Source: Paenibacillus qinlingensis (GTDB lineage Bacteria; Bacillota; Bacilli; Paenibacillales; NBRC-103111). From it: 43,365 nt of DNA. Shown here piece by piece: positions 8,359 to 15,577 of this stretch. The DNA lies in NCBI RefSeq assembly GCF_013204845.1, contig NZ_JABMKY010000040.1:1-43365 (forward strand), read 5' to 3'. The translations under genes were made by a program, and so were the position numbers. How positions within the stretch are numbered: the first letter of the stretch is position 1; every line of letters begins with the position of its first letter. The notes below the pieces were generated by a model. That model searched no databases and was not told the origin of the DNA. It saw nothing but the letters and a program-made list of their open reading frames with translations.

Positions 8359-8418
8359 GTTTTGATAAATCAAAAGCGTGTTTTGATAAAGCCAAACGAT
8401 GCTTTCTCCACCTATAAT
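8359..8418 (+). promoter_or_regulatory. Candidate AraC-type operator and promoter of the ferritin-like gene
   Basis: GTTTTGATAAA occurs exactly twice, at 8359-8369 and 8380-8390, 21 bp apart (two helical turns). The first copy is also part of the inverted repeat TTTTGATAAATCAAAA (8360-8375). A perfect -10 box TATAAT lies at 8413-8418 without a good -35 box, and the second copy ends just before the -35 position, as in AraC-activated promoters. The adjacent AraC gene is the obvious candidate binder. Confidence 0.6.
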
Positions 8419-8458
8419 AGTGCCATACACCCTATACTTCAAACTCAGGGAGGCCAAG

Positions 8459-9718
8459 ATGATCTCGTATGCAGGTATTTCAAATCCTTTTGGTACTGGC
8501 ACTTACAGTGTAGAGAAGAACTCAAAGGTGTTGCGAAGATATAGGTATATCCATGAGCAGATGTTCCGCTTAGGAGCAGGGCAGCTTCCAGCAAGAGCCC
8601 ACTGGCATCTGAAGGCAGCGCTGGGCAAGCATCTGTATGAGGACGCAGAGGCGGCAGGTTCACTCCGTCGGCGAATTCTAGAACTGAGAACTTCTCCCAT
8701 GCTTTTGCAAAAAGATCCAAATGTGACACTGACCTTGCTTTTTGAGGAGTTAATTCATGCGGAGAGTGATCTGGAACTGCTTGTCGGTCTGTACAGGGTA
8801 ATGAAACCGGCCTTACTAAAAGCATATACACAACATATGGCAGAGACTCAGCAGCTTGTCGATTATCCGACGGTGCGTCTGCTAAAGGCACTTTCTTCCG
8901 ATTTGCGAGAACAGATCGAGTGGGGAGAGGGCATGATTGAGGCGTTACAGCGAGAAGGGGAATCCTTAGAGTTAGCCGCGGAATTCGAAAGCAGAATGAT
9001 AAGCTATTTAGAGGCAGCGGGAGGTATTAGCGGCGAGCACGGCACTTCCACGCATGTTCCCGCTAGATGGCGATCGGGCAAGGTGTATGAAATGCCGAAA
9101 CATGCCGTTCGGGATGCGAAAAGGATGGGATCGCCGGCCATGGGACGAACGGCCATACCGAACTTGCCGGATGATCCTGTGAAAATCCGTTTGATCGCGA
9201 TGATGAAGGCCAGGCAAGAAGAAATGTCGGCAGTAGAGAATCTGGCGAGCGTCATTTATGACCTGAAGCTGATGCCTTGGGAGTTTTATCAGGATTTGGC
9301 TCGGCATCTGTGGGATGAAGTACGGCACGCGTTGTTTGGCCAGGCGGCGCTTGAGGCAGAAGGAATTGATTGGATGGCGTTGCGGCAATACGTAGGCGGT
9401 TATGATCCAATTATCGGAAAGCTTCCCGCCCAGCGATATGCGCTCTTGAGCATTGGTTTTGAGGAGAAGGCGATGAGGCGTCCTGGCAAAATTGCCGAGT
9501 ACGAATTCTGCCGTGACGATGCCAAACACCCGTTGATGGAGCGATTCCAGGATTACGACTGGGCCGACGAAGTGACGCATGCTGCTTTCGGTCGCAAGTG
9601 GACGCCGGAAATGTTCGGTGAGGACTTGGATTATGTAAGGCAGGTTGCGGATGTAGAGATGGAAGAGCGAGAGAAGTTCTTTCAAATGTGGGCTAAACTT
9701 CAAGAGGCTGAAGGGTAA
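8459..9718 (+). CDS. Ferritin-like putative dimetal-carboxylate protein of unknown function
   Basis: Seen: 419 residues, highly charged and helical, with no signal peptide or membrane segment. The C-terminal half has the E...ExxH...E...ExxH pattern of ferritin-like four-helix bundles: Glu260 (SAVENLA), Glu287/His290 (DEVRHALFG), Glu335/336 (GFEEKA) and Glu371/His374 (DEVTHAAFG). The two ExxH segments resemble each other (DEVRHALFG and DEVTHAAFG). The N-terminal half holds a further ELIH at 97-100 in another helical stretch, perhaps a degenerate second bundle. The start at 8459 follows GGGAGG by six bases; the longer reading from 8399 starts upstream of the promoter's -10 box. The FAD oxidoreductase begins 50 bp downstream. 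Inference: a metal-dependent oxygenase, oxidase or hydroxylase working with that flavoprotein. Exact family not recognised. Confidence 0.72.
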   Translation: MISYAGISNPFGTGTYSVEKNSKVLRRYRYIHEQMFRLGAGQLPARAHWHLKAALGKHLYEDAEAAGSLRRRILELRTSPMLLQKDPNVTLTLLFEELIHAESDLELLVGLYRVMKPALLKAYTQHMAETQQLVDYPTVRLLKALSSDLREQIEWGEGMIEALQREGESLELAAEFESRMISYLEAAGGISGEHGTSTHVPARWRSGKVYEMPKHAVRDAKRMGSPAMGRTAIPNLPDDPVKIRLIAMMKARQEEMSAVENLASVIYDLKLMPWEFYQDLARHLWDEVRHALFGQAALEAEGIDWMALRQYVGGYDPIIGKLPAQRYALLSIGFEEKAMRRPGKIAEYEFCRDDAKHPLMERFQDYDWADEVTHAAFGRKWTPEMFGEDLDYVRQVADVEMEEREKFFQMWAKLQEAEG

Positions 9719-9768
9719 TAATGTAGGGGCATTTTAAAATAACTTAACGTAATGAAAGAAGGATGACG

Positions 9769-11052
9769 ATGAGCACCCAACCTACCCAAACTTATGATTT
9801 TCAAAGAAAGATCGAAACGTATGATTCAGCTGATGTCGTTGTTATTGGCGGCGGACCTGCTGGAACGGCAGCTGCCATTAGCGCAGCGAGATTAGGGAAG
9901 AAAGTCACTTTGTTGGAAAAATCGGGCCAATTAGGCGGTATGGGGACGCTCGGAAACGTCAGTATTTTTATGCCGATTGGTAATGTAACTGGTATTTACC
10001 GGGAGATGATTGCCGAAGCACTGGCCGACCATTTGCCTAAGGATCATGATGTTTCGATCGCCCCGCAATATTCGCCTTTCATACTGAGACAGTACTTAAA
10101 TGAGAAAATGAAGAAGGAAGGCGTACACGTCATCTATCATGCTGAGTTTATCGGCACGGTGAAGGAAGACAGAAGCGTGAAGGCTGTCATCGTATCGACG
10201 CGGGAGGGGTTGAAAGCTTTCGAAGGCAAGCAGTTCATCGACTGTACGGGAGATGCAAGAGCTGCACTAGATGCGGGTGTACCTTACACGTCCGGACGAG
10301 ATGAAGATGGCATGACCCAACCCATGACATTGATGTTTATGATGCAAAATACAGGTAAGCCAGTAGCACAAATTTTGCCTGAAGGCTGCTATCGATATGA
10401 TGAAATATCGGATCTACCGCAAGGCCGCCGTTTATATTGGGAACGAAACAATGACGGAACATTGCTTGTGAATATGACACGTGTCAAAGGCAATGGTGCC
10501 AAAATCGAGGACGTCAATTACGCGGAAACAGAGGCATTGAGACAAGTGTTTTCCGTCGTCAACTACTTACAACGCAATGGATTTGAAACCTACGCGCTGT
10601 CACATATTGCGAATCAAGTGGGCGTTCGTGAAACTAACCAGATTCAAGGTCTATACACATTAACGGAGCAAGATGTTGTCAGCGGAACACGCTTTGCGGA
10701 TGTGGTCGCACAAACGAATTACGAGATTGATATCCATAGTCCGGATGGTAAGAAAACGACAGATGAGCGTAAGGTCGATGGTTATGACATCCCTTACCGA
10801 TGCATGGTGACAGAGCAGTTGGATAACATGCTAGTAGCGGGACGGTCGATTTCAGCTACGCATGTAGCGATGTCCTCCATGCGGGTGCAGGCTACGTGTT
10901 ACGCACTAGGGCAAGCTGCAGGAATCGCAGCATCCATCGCTACGGATGACGCCTGTGCTGTCCAGGACGTTTCGATTGACACACTTCACAGCGCGCTAAG
11001 TAGTCAAAATGTTCTCTTTTATAAACAAGGGCAAGTGTCACATCACGCATAG
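9769..11052 (+). CDS. FAD-dependent oxidoreductase (FAD_oxidored-type), second paralogue
   Basis: Seen: 427 residues with a Rossmann FAD-binding motif GGGPAG at residues 27-32 after DVVVIG, then LLEKSGQLGGMGT. The family blocks are VRETNQIQGLYTL, DIH, PYRCMVTEQ and MLVAGRSIS...ALGQAAGIAASIA. It shares every block with the protein at 1091-2503, so the two are paralogues. The start was set at the second ATG (9769) because AAAGAAGG sits six to seven bases before it but abuts the ATG at 9763. It follows the ferritin-like gene by 50 bp in the same orientation and ends at a strong terminator. Inference: the flavoprotein may pass electrons to or from the ferritin-like protein, or oxidise a sugar derivative imported by the downstream transporter. 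Substrate unknown. Confidence 0.87.
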   Translation: MSTQPTQTYDFQRKIETYDSADVVVIGGGPAGTAAAISAARLGKKVTLLEKSGQLGGMGTLGNVSIFMPIGNVTGIYREMIAEALADHLPKDHDVSIAPQYSPFILRQYLNEKMKKEGVHVIYHAEFIGTVKEDRSVKAVIVSTREGLKAFEGKQFIDCTGDARAALDAGVPYTSGRDEDGMTQPMTLMFMMQNTGKPVAQILPEGCYRYDEISDLPQGRRLYWERNNDGTLLVNMTRVKGNGAKIEDVNYAETEALRQVFSVVNYLQRNGFETYALSHIANQVGVRETNQIQGLYTLTEQDVVSGTRFADVVAQTNYEIDIHSPDGKKTTDERKVDGYDIPYRCMVTEQLDNMLVAGRSISATHVAMSSMRVQATCYALGQAAGIAASIATDDACAVQDVSIDTLHSALSSQNVLFYKQGQVSHHA

Positions 11053-11109
11053 TTAACTGGAATTAAACTAATAAATATCCATTTAAATACAAAAATACAG
11101 AGTTATGAG

Positions 11110-11147
11110 AAAAGCCGCCTCTTCGGTAAAGAGGTCGGCTTTTTTTG
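11110..11147 (+). terminator. Strong rho-independent terminator after the second FAD oxidoreductase
   Basis: AAAGCCG-CCTCTT pairs with AAGAGG-TCGGCTTT across a short loop (CGGT) and is followed by a run of T at 11140-11146. It separates the ferritin-like/FAD oxidoreductase unit from the transporter operon, which has its own promoter. Confidence 0.88.
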
Positions 11148-11157
11148 CGAAATATCA

Positions 11158-11219
11158 TAAGATTGCACCAGAAACAGAAATATTACCATCTACAAGTCGA
11201 CTCTGACCACCTATATAAT
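11158..11219 (+). promoter_or_regulatory. Promoter and candidate response-regulator site of the locus 1 transporter
   Basis: A perfect -10 box TATAAT at 11214-11219 lacks a good -35 box. AAGATTGCACCAGAAA (11159-11174) matches 15 of 16 bases of the sequence before the locus 1 response regulator gene, at nearly the same distance from the -10 box. This is the best candidate for the binding site of that regulator. Confidence 0.6.
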
Positions 11220-11250
11220 TGACCTATAAGAACACGGAGGTGAGCCATAC

Positions 11251-12216
11251 ATGAGTGTAACACTTGCAGAGACTGAACGAAAAACAGCTCACGCCAAGCC
11301 CAAGACCCAAGGTAGCGGCCGTTGGAAGCTGATTGTCACTAATTATGATTTATACCTTTTATTAATCCCAGGGATCCTATTTTTGCTAATATTCAAATAT
11401 GCCCCTATGTATGGGGTTGTCATCGCTTTTCAAGACTTTAATATTTTCGATGGTTTTACCGGAAGTAAATTTGTCGGTCTAGATCAATTCGAGAAGTTGC
11501 TTCATTCGGAAGAGTTTTATCAGGTTTTTGTAAATACCTTGGTAATCAGTGTATACAAAATCGTACTTCTTTTCCCAATACCGATCATCATTGCACTTTT
11601 TTTAAATGAGGTTCGAAAGGCTTTCTTCAAGAAGACGATTCAAACCATTATCTTTCTCCCGCATTTCTTGTCATGGGTTATTATTTCAGGATTGTTCATT
11701 AATATCCTCTCACCGTCAGGTGGTCTAGTGAACAATGTCATTGCGTGGTTCGGAGGGACGCCAATTTCTTTCTTCCTGGACAACCACTTTTTCCGAAGTG
11801 TAGTCGTTTTCACCGCAGGTTGGAAGGAATCAGGTTGGAACGCCATTATCTTTATCGCAGCCATTGCAGGTATCGAGCAGGAACAGTATGAAGCTGCTTC
11901 GATCGATGGAGCAGGCCGCATCAGACAAATGCTTCATATTACTTTGCCAGGAATTGTACCAACCATCGTTCTCATCTTAATTTTACGCATGGGGTACTTG
12001 CTTGAAGCGGGTACAGAGCAGATTCTAACGATGTACAACTCCGTCGTCTATGCATCTGGTGATGTAATCGGGACATTCGTTTATCGGCAGGGGCTCGGTC
12101 AACAGGATTATAGCTTTAGTACAGCGGTCGGATTATTCAACTCTCTTGTTGGGTTTATTCTAATCGTAGCCGGTAATGAACTCAGTAAAAAGCTGATTAA
12201 ACGAAGCATATGGTAG
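11251..12216 (+). CDS. Carbohydrate ABC transporter permease, LplB-like
   Basis: Seen: 321 residues with about six hydrophobic membrane segments. The N-terminus is typical of the LplB group (LLLIPGILFLLIFKYAPMYGVVIAFQDF). The cytoplasmic EAA loop reads YEAASIDGAGRIRQMLHITLPGI, the segment that docks the ATPase. The ATG is preceded by GGAGGTGA. It is first in a permease-permease-binding protein operon, and the partner permease begins 12 bp after its stop. Family knowledge: LplB/LplC permeases import complex oligosaccharides and rely on a shared MsmX-type ATPase. No ATPase gene is nearby. The cargo of this copy cannot be told. Confidence 0.92.
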   Translation: MSVTLAETERKTAHAKPKTQGSGRWKLIVTNYDLYLLLIPGILFLLIFKYAPMYGVVIAFQDFNIFDGFTGSKFVGLDQFEKLLHSEEFYQVFVNTLVISVYKIVLLFPIPIIIALFLNEVRKAFFKKTIQTIIFLPHFLSWVIISGLFINILSPSGGLVNNVIAWFGGTPISFFLDNHFFRSVVVFTAGWKESGWNAIIFIAAIAGIEQEQYEAASIDGAGRIRQMLHITLPGIVPTIVLILILRMGYLLEAGTEQILTMYNSVVYASGDVIGTFVYRQGLGQQDYSFSTAVGLFNSLVGFILIVAGNELSKKLIKRSIW

Positions 12217-12228
12217 GAGTGAGAGAGC

Positions 12229-13104
12229 ATGCACAAAAAATCACTTGGTGATTGGACCTTTGATATATGTATTTATCTTGTTTTAATTCTTTGCGGCCTA
12301 GCTACTGTGCTGCCACTTGCGAATATTTTGTCCAAAGCAGTTAGTGAAGAAACAGCTGTAGTATCCGGAAAAGTTGGGATTATTCCAGTTGGTTTCCAGT
12401 TAGATACGATGAAGTATGTCGTGTCCTCCAGCCAATTTCTCCACTCGATTGGGATATCTTTACTAATTACGGTTGTAGGTACCGTGATTGCCATTGTGGT
12501 AACAGCATTAACAGCCTATCCATTGTCCAAAAGACATCTTCCCGGTATTTCCATTATTATGGTGCTATTTATTTTCACAATGATGTTTAATGGTGGAATT
12601 ATTCCGAATTACTTGCTAATGAAGAAACTGCACTTAATCAATAGTTTATGGTCGCTGATGCTGCCAGCACTGATTAGTGTGTTCAATATGTTAGTTATCA
12701 AAAGTTATTATGAATCCTTGCCAGAGGCGCTTGAAGAATCCGCCAAAATGGATGGCGCTCGCAATTTCGCGATTCTTTGGAAAATTATTCTTCCGTTAAG
12801 TGTTCCTGTCATCGCAACGATTGCACTGTTCTATGCGGTTTATTTTTGGAACGACTATTTCCATCCGATGCTCTACATTAATGATGCTGGTCTTAAACCA
12901 TTACAACTCTACTTGCGTGATATCGTCATGGATGCTGATAGCTCCAGTGCGATGAACAAAAGTGTTGATGATTTGATGAACGTATCTGCAGAAGGTATTA
13001 GAGCTGCAACCGTCATTGCTTCAATTATTCCGATGCTACTTGTCTATCCATATTTGCAGAAGCATTTTGTCAAAGGCGTACTTATTGGATCTGTAAAAGG
13101 GTGA
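12229..13104 (+). CDS. Carbohydrate ABC transporter permease, LplC-like
   Basis: Seen: 291 residues with about six membrane segments and the EAA loop LEESAKMDGARNFAILWKIILPLSVPVIA, followed by the group signature LFYAVYFWNDYFHPMLYI. The C-terminus ends PYLQKHFVKGVLIGSVKG, as do the other two LplC-like proteins in the window. The start ATG follows AGGAG within the end of the preceding gene. It pairs with the upstream LplB-like protein to form the membrane channel. A hairpin separates it from the binding-protein gene, which is often expressed more strongly than the permeases. Confidence 0.92.
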   Translation: MHKKSLGDWTFDICIYLVLILCGLATVLPLANILSKAVSEETAVVSGKVGIIPVGFQLDTMKYVVSSSQFLHSIGISLLITVVGTVIAIVVTALTAYPLSKRHLPGISIIMVLFIFTMMFNGGIIPNYLLMKKLHLINSLWSLMLPALISVFNMLVIKSYYESLPEALEESAKMDGARNFAILWKIILPLSVPVIATIALFYAVYFWNDYFHPMLYINDAGLKPLQLYLRDIVMDADSSSAMNKSVDDLMNVSAEGIRAATVIASIIPMLLVYPYLQKHFVKGVLIGSVKG

Positions 13105-13110
13105 ATTTGC

Positions 13111-13145
13111 ATTAAAACCCTTGATGATAACATCGAGGGTTTAAT
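13111..13145 (+). promoter_or_regulatory. Intercistronic hairpin between permease and binding-protein genes
   Basis: ATTAAAACCCTTGATG and CATCGAGGGTTTAAT pair with one bulge and one wobble. No T-run follows, so it is more likely a processing or stability element that lets the binding-protein mRNA accumulate over the permease mRNA than a terminator. Confidence 0.5.
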
Positions 13146-13182
13146 GATATATTAAACAGAAGACTAGGGAGGTTTACAACAC

Positions 13183-14739
13183 ATGTTAAAAAACAAAAAG
13201 AAAATGATGCTCCTAGCTGTAGCAGCAAGCTTATCTGTAACATCTCTTGTCGGTTGCGCTTCCAAAAGTACGGATACAGGAAGCAGCACACCAGCCCAAG
13301 CTGGTACAACTGCCGCAGCTACTGCTTCAGCTGGACCTAAGCCGGAATTGAAATCGCTTCAAATTTGGCAAAAGGACGACTATAATACGTATCCGGTTGC
13401 TAAATATTTGGAGCAAGCAACAGGTTATAAAGTGCAATACGATATGCTGCCACAGGATAAACCGGCGGACAAGTTGAATATCTTAATTGCTTCTGGGGAA
13501 TCTTATGATGCAATTACAACAGGTGGATCAACAGACTTTAAAGCCCTATACGCAGATTATGCCAAAAAAGGTGCATTAACGGACTTAGGTCCGCTGATCG
13601 ACAAGTTCGGTCCGAATATTAAAGCAGCCATTTCTCCTTCTGCTTTGGAAGCTGCCAAAATTGATGGAAAGTTATACGCGATCCCAACAACAACGCTCTC
13701 TTTTGCAGGCGAAAGCTTATATATTCGTCAAGATTGGCTTGATAAAGTAGGAATGAAAGCGCCAACAACATTGGATGAACTTACAGCTGTTCTGAAAGCC
13801 TTCAAAGAAAAAGATCCTGGTGGAAACGGGGACAAAAATATTCCTTTAACCGTTAAAGGTGAAGCTCCGATTATCCCTAACATTGCTGGTGCATTTGGTC
13901 TTGCGAACTTCTGGAATGATGTGAACGGCAAGCTAACACCTCGCGTACTAGACCCTGCTTATAAAGACTATGTCAATTATGTTGGTGATCTCTTTAAACA
14001 AGGCTTGCTCGACAAAGAATTCGCTGCTAATAAAGATGCAACTGCCAAAGAGAAATTCTCAAGCGGTAAAGCGGGAATCATTATGCTTCACTGGGCTGAT
14101 GTTCCGGTCGTTACAGATGCTTTAGTCAAAAATATTCCTTCAGCAAAAGCTACCTATATTCCAACGCTAAAAGGAAAAGATGGGAAATCCGGTTTAAGCG
14201 CTTCAGCAGGCTTCGATCGTATTACTTACATTCCTAAAGCTTCCAAGCATGCGGAAGACGCGATTAAATGGATGAATGCGAAGCTTGAGAAAGATACATT
14301 CAGAACGATGGCAATTGGTGAAGAAAATAAACATTACACGTTGAAAGATGGCGCTTATACACCGATTCAACCGATTTTTACAGATGAGCGTAATCAAGCC
14401 AACAACTTCTTAACAGGTACGGACGACAGAATCTATCAAACTTATTGGCAGGCTCGTGTTCGTAAAGATATGCGTATATTCGACGCTTGGAACTTCATGA
14501 ATGTTGTTCAACCAGCAACATCGAGATCGGCAGATCCGTTAGGCTATGCTCCTTTCATGCCTGAATTCTCCAAAAACTTCCAACAGTTGAACGTAATGGT
14601 TAGTGACTACACGACGAAGTTGATCTTTGGTGCTGAACCATTGACGGGTCTTGAAGCTTTCCAAACCAAATTCAAATCCTCAGGCGGAGACGCAAGTTAC
14701 AAAGAGGTAAACGATTGGTACGCAACTGCTAAGAAATAA
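13183..14739 (+). CDS. Extracellular solute-binding lipoprotein (LipO/LplA-like), locus 1
   Basis: Seen: 518 residues. A positively charged start and hydrophobic stretch end in a lipobox SLVGC with acylated Cys25, then a Ser/Thr/Ala-rich tether (26-55). The rest is a large family 1-type sugar-binding fold with DWLDKVGMKAPTTLDELTAVLKAF and the loop DPGGNGDKN, a Ca-binding-like loop typical of this group. The ATG is preceded by AGGGAGG. It is the last gene of the transporter operon and is followed by a terminator. It would sit on the outer face of the membrane and deliver sugar to the LplB/LplC pair. The ligand is unknown. Confidence 0.9.
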   Translation: MLKNKKKMMLLAVAASLSVTSLVGCASKSTDTGSSTPAQAGTTAAATASAGPKPELKSLQIWQKDDYNTYPVAKYLEQATGYKVQYDMLPQDKPADKLNILIASGESYDAITTGGSTDFKALYADYAKKGALTDLGPLIDKFGPNIKAAISPSALEAAKIDGKLYAIPTTTLSFAGESLYIRQDWLDKVGMKAPTTLDELTAVLKAFKEKDPGGNGDKNIPLTVKGEAPIIPNIAGAFGLANFWNDVNGKLTPRVLDPAYKDYVNYVGDLFKQGLLDKEFAANKDATAKEKFSSGKAGIIMLHWADVPVVTDALVKNIPSAKATYIPTLKGKDGKSGLSASAGFDRITYIPKASKHAEDAIKWMNAKLEKDTFRTMAIGEENKHYTLKDGAYTPIQPIFTDERNQANNFLTGTDDRIYQTYWQARVRKDMRIFDAWNFMNVVQPATSRSADPLGYAPFMPEFSKNFQQLNVMVSDYTTKLIFGAEPLTGLEAFQTKFKSSGGDASYKEVNDWYATAKK

Positions 14740-14769
14740 TAAGTAAGAGTATATGTAATGAGCTAAGTA

Positions 14770-14822
14770 GAATGTGGCAATATTCCTTTATGTTATTGGA
14801 GTATTGCCATATTCTCTTTTTA
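14770..14822 (+). terminator. Rho-independent terminator of the locus 1 transporter operon
   Basis: GAATGTGGCAATAT (14770-14783) pairs with GTATTGCCATATTC (14801-14814), with 12 of 14 positions matched, then CTCTTTTTATT. Confidence 0.75.
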
Positions 14823-14825
14823 TTG

Positions 14826-14839
14826 TGTAAGCGCTTAAT
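14826..14839 (+). promoter_or_regulatory. cre-like site (CcpA catabolite control), one mismatch
   Basis: TGTAAGCGCTTAAT matches the cre consensus TGNAANCGNWNNCW except for A instead of C at position 13. It lies about 90 bp before the ribosome site of the broken gene at 14926, so it probably once controlled that gene. Confidence 0.45.
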
Positions 14840-14925
14840 TACGAAGGGAGAGTGGACATTGTACTTCGAAAGAATGGTTAGTTATCAGCTAGATAACGAA
14901 GCGTAAGGAAAAGGAGATGGAATTA

Positions 14926-15440
14926 ATGTTAAGTAGCAAAAAGATTTACAAGAAGGTTACCCTAATAGCCCAGCCCCAAGTAGATAAGTTTTGCTTCGGG
15001 CTGGCTAATTTCCCGAAAACTTTTCAACCTGTATGAACTAGCTACTCTCACCCATGCCATCATCTTCCATCATTATCCATTATTCTCTATCATCCTCCAT
15101 CACCAATCATCCTCCACTACAGGCTCCCCCTCAACTATCTTCCACCTAAATTGGCACTTTCTTTTCCTTGGAATTCAGAATAAATGGAAAACCTCCAGTT
15201 AAAATTGACCATATCGGCGCTTTTTCAATTTTAACTGTAAAACATGTAGGTAATTTCAGTCGTATTCATCAAATCTGGAATAATGGAACGAATTAACTAC
15301 ATAATTTCCATCTATTTTCAATTTTCATCTAAAAAACGGTAAATTAATTGTATTTTTTACAGTTAATTGGGTATGAACTAGCTACGGAAGAGGATCTGAA
15401 ATACCGTAAGAAGTATGCAACGCTTTGGCGTAAAGTATAA
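14926..15440 (+). pseudogene. Remnant of a broken gene: intact 5' start and 3' end separated by repeat sequence
   Basis: AAGGAGATGG precedes ATG at 14926, which opens MLSSKKIYKKVTLI, a plausible gene start. The reading stops after 36 codons at 15034. Farther on, the frame from 15375 reads ELATEEDLKYRKKYATLWRKV and stops at 15438-15440, a plausible natural C-terminus because a strong terminator follows 23 bp later. Between them lie an imperfect hairpin (14966-15007), CCATCATC-rich low-complexity sequence and intergenic-repeat units. A cre-like site precedes the start. Inference: a catabolic gene of the locus was internally deleted or replaced by repeat DNA. Its original function is not recognisable, and chance open frames cannot be fully excluded. 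Confidence 0.5.
15031..15385. repeat. 325-bp repeat-like insert bounded by a 15-bp direct repeat
   Basis: GTATGAACTAGCTAC occurs at 15031-15045 and again at 15371-15385. The enclosed DNA starts with CCATCATC-type low-complexity sequence (about 15050-15120). It then has a 13-bp perfect inverted repeat, CAGTTAAAATTGA (15196-15208) with TCAATTTTAACTG (15225-15237), and ends with CAGTTAATT. The CCTCCAGTTA unit at 15191-15201 matches units in other gaps. The duplication could be a target-site duplication or a recombination scar. No gene is seen inside. Confidence 0.65.
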
Positions 15441-15463
15441 AGAGTAACGTGTCATTCTTTGGT

Positions 15464-15496
15464 AACCGCTGGGTAAAAGTACCAGCGGTTTTTCTC
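15464..15496 (+). terminator. Strong rho-independent terminator after the broken gene
   Basis: AACCGCTGG (15464-15472) and CCAGCGGTT (15482-15490) pair perfectly and are followed by TTTCTCT. It isolates locus 2 from upstream transcription. Confidence 0.85.
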
Positions 15497-15500
15497 TATA

Positions 15501-15557
15501 ATTTTCGAGAGAAATGATATGATTTTCGAGGCATCTGAACCTCCTGTAAGCTATAAT
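15501..15557 (+). promoter_or_regulatory. Promoter and direct-repeat operator of the locus 2 two-component genes
   Basis: ATTTTCGAG occurs at 15501-15509 and 15522-15530, exactly 21 bp apart. A perfect -10 box TATAAT is at 15552-15557, 30 bp after the start of the second copy, and the -35 region (AGGCAT) is poor. The same arrangement with the same spacings is found before the locus 2 transporter at 19076-19132. This is the layout of an AraC-type activator site, and the regulator at 17359-18855 is the expected binder. Confidence 0.7.
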
Positions 15558-15577
15558 ACGTGTACGGGGGTGCAGGA

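Noticed and set aside
9008..9703. 231-codon open frame on the minus strand
   Set aside because: It lies wholly inside the ferritin-like gene, has no ribosome site, and the plus-strand frame has the metal-binding motifs.
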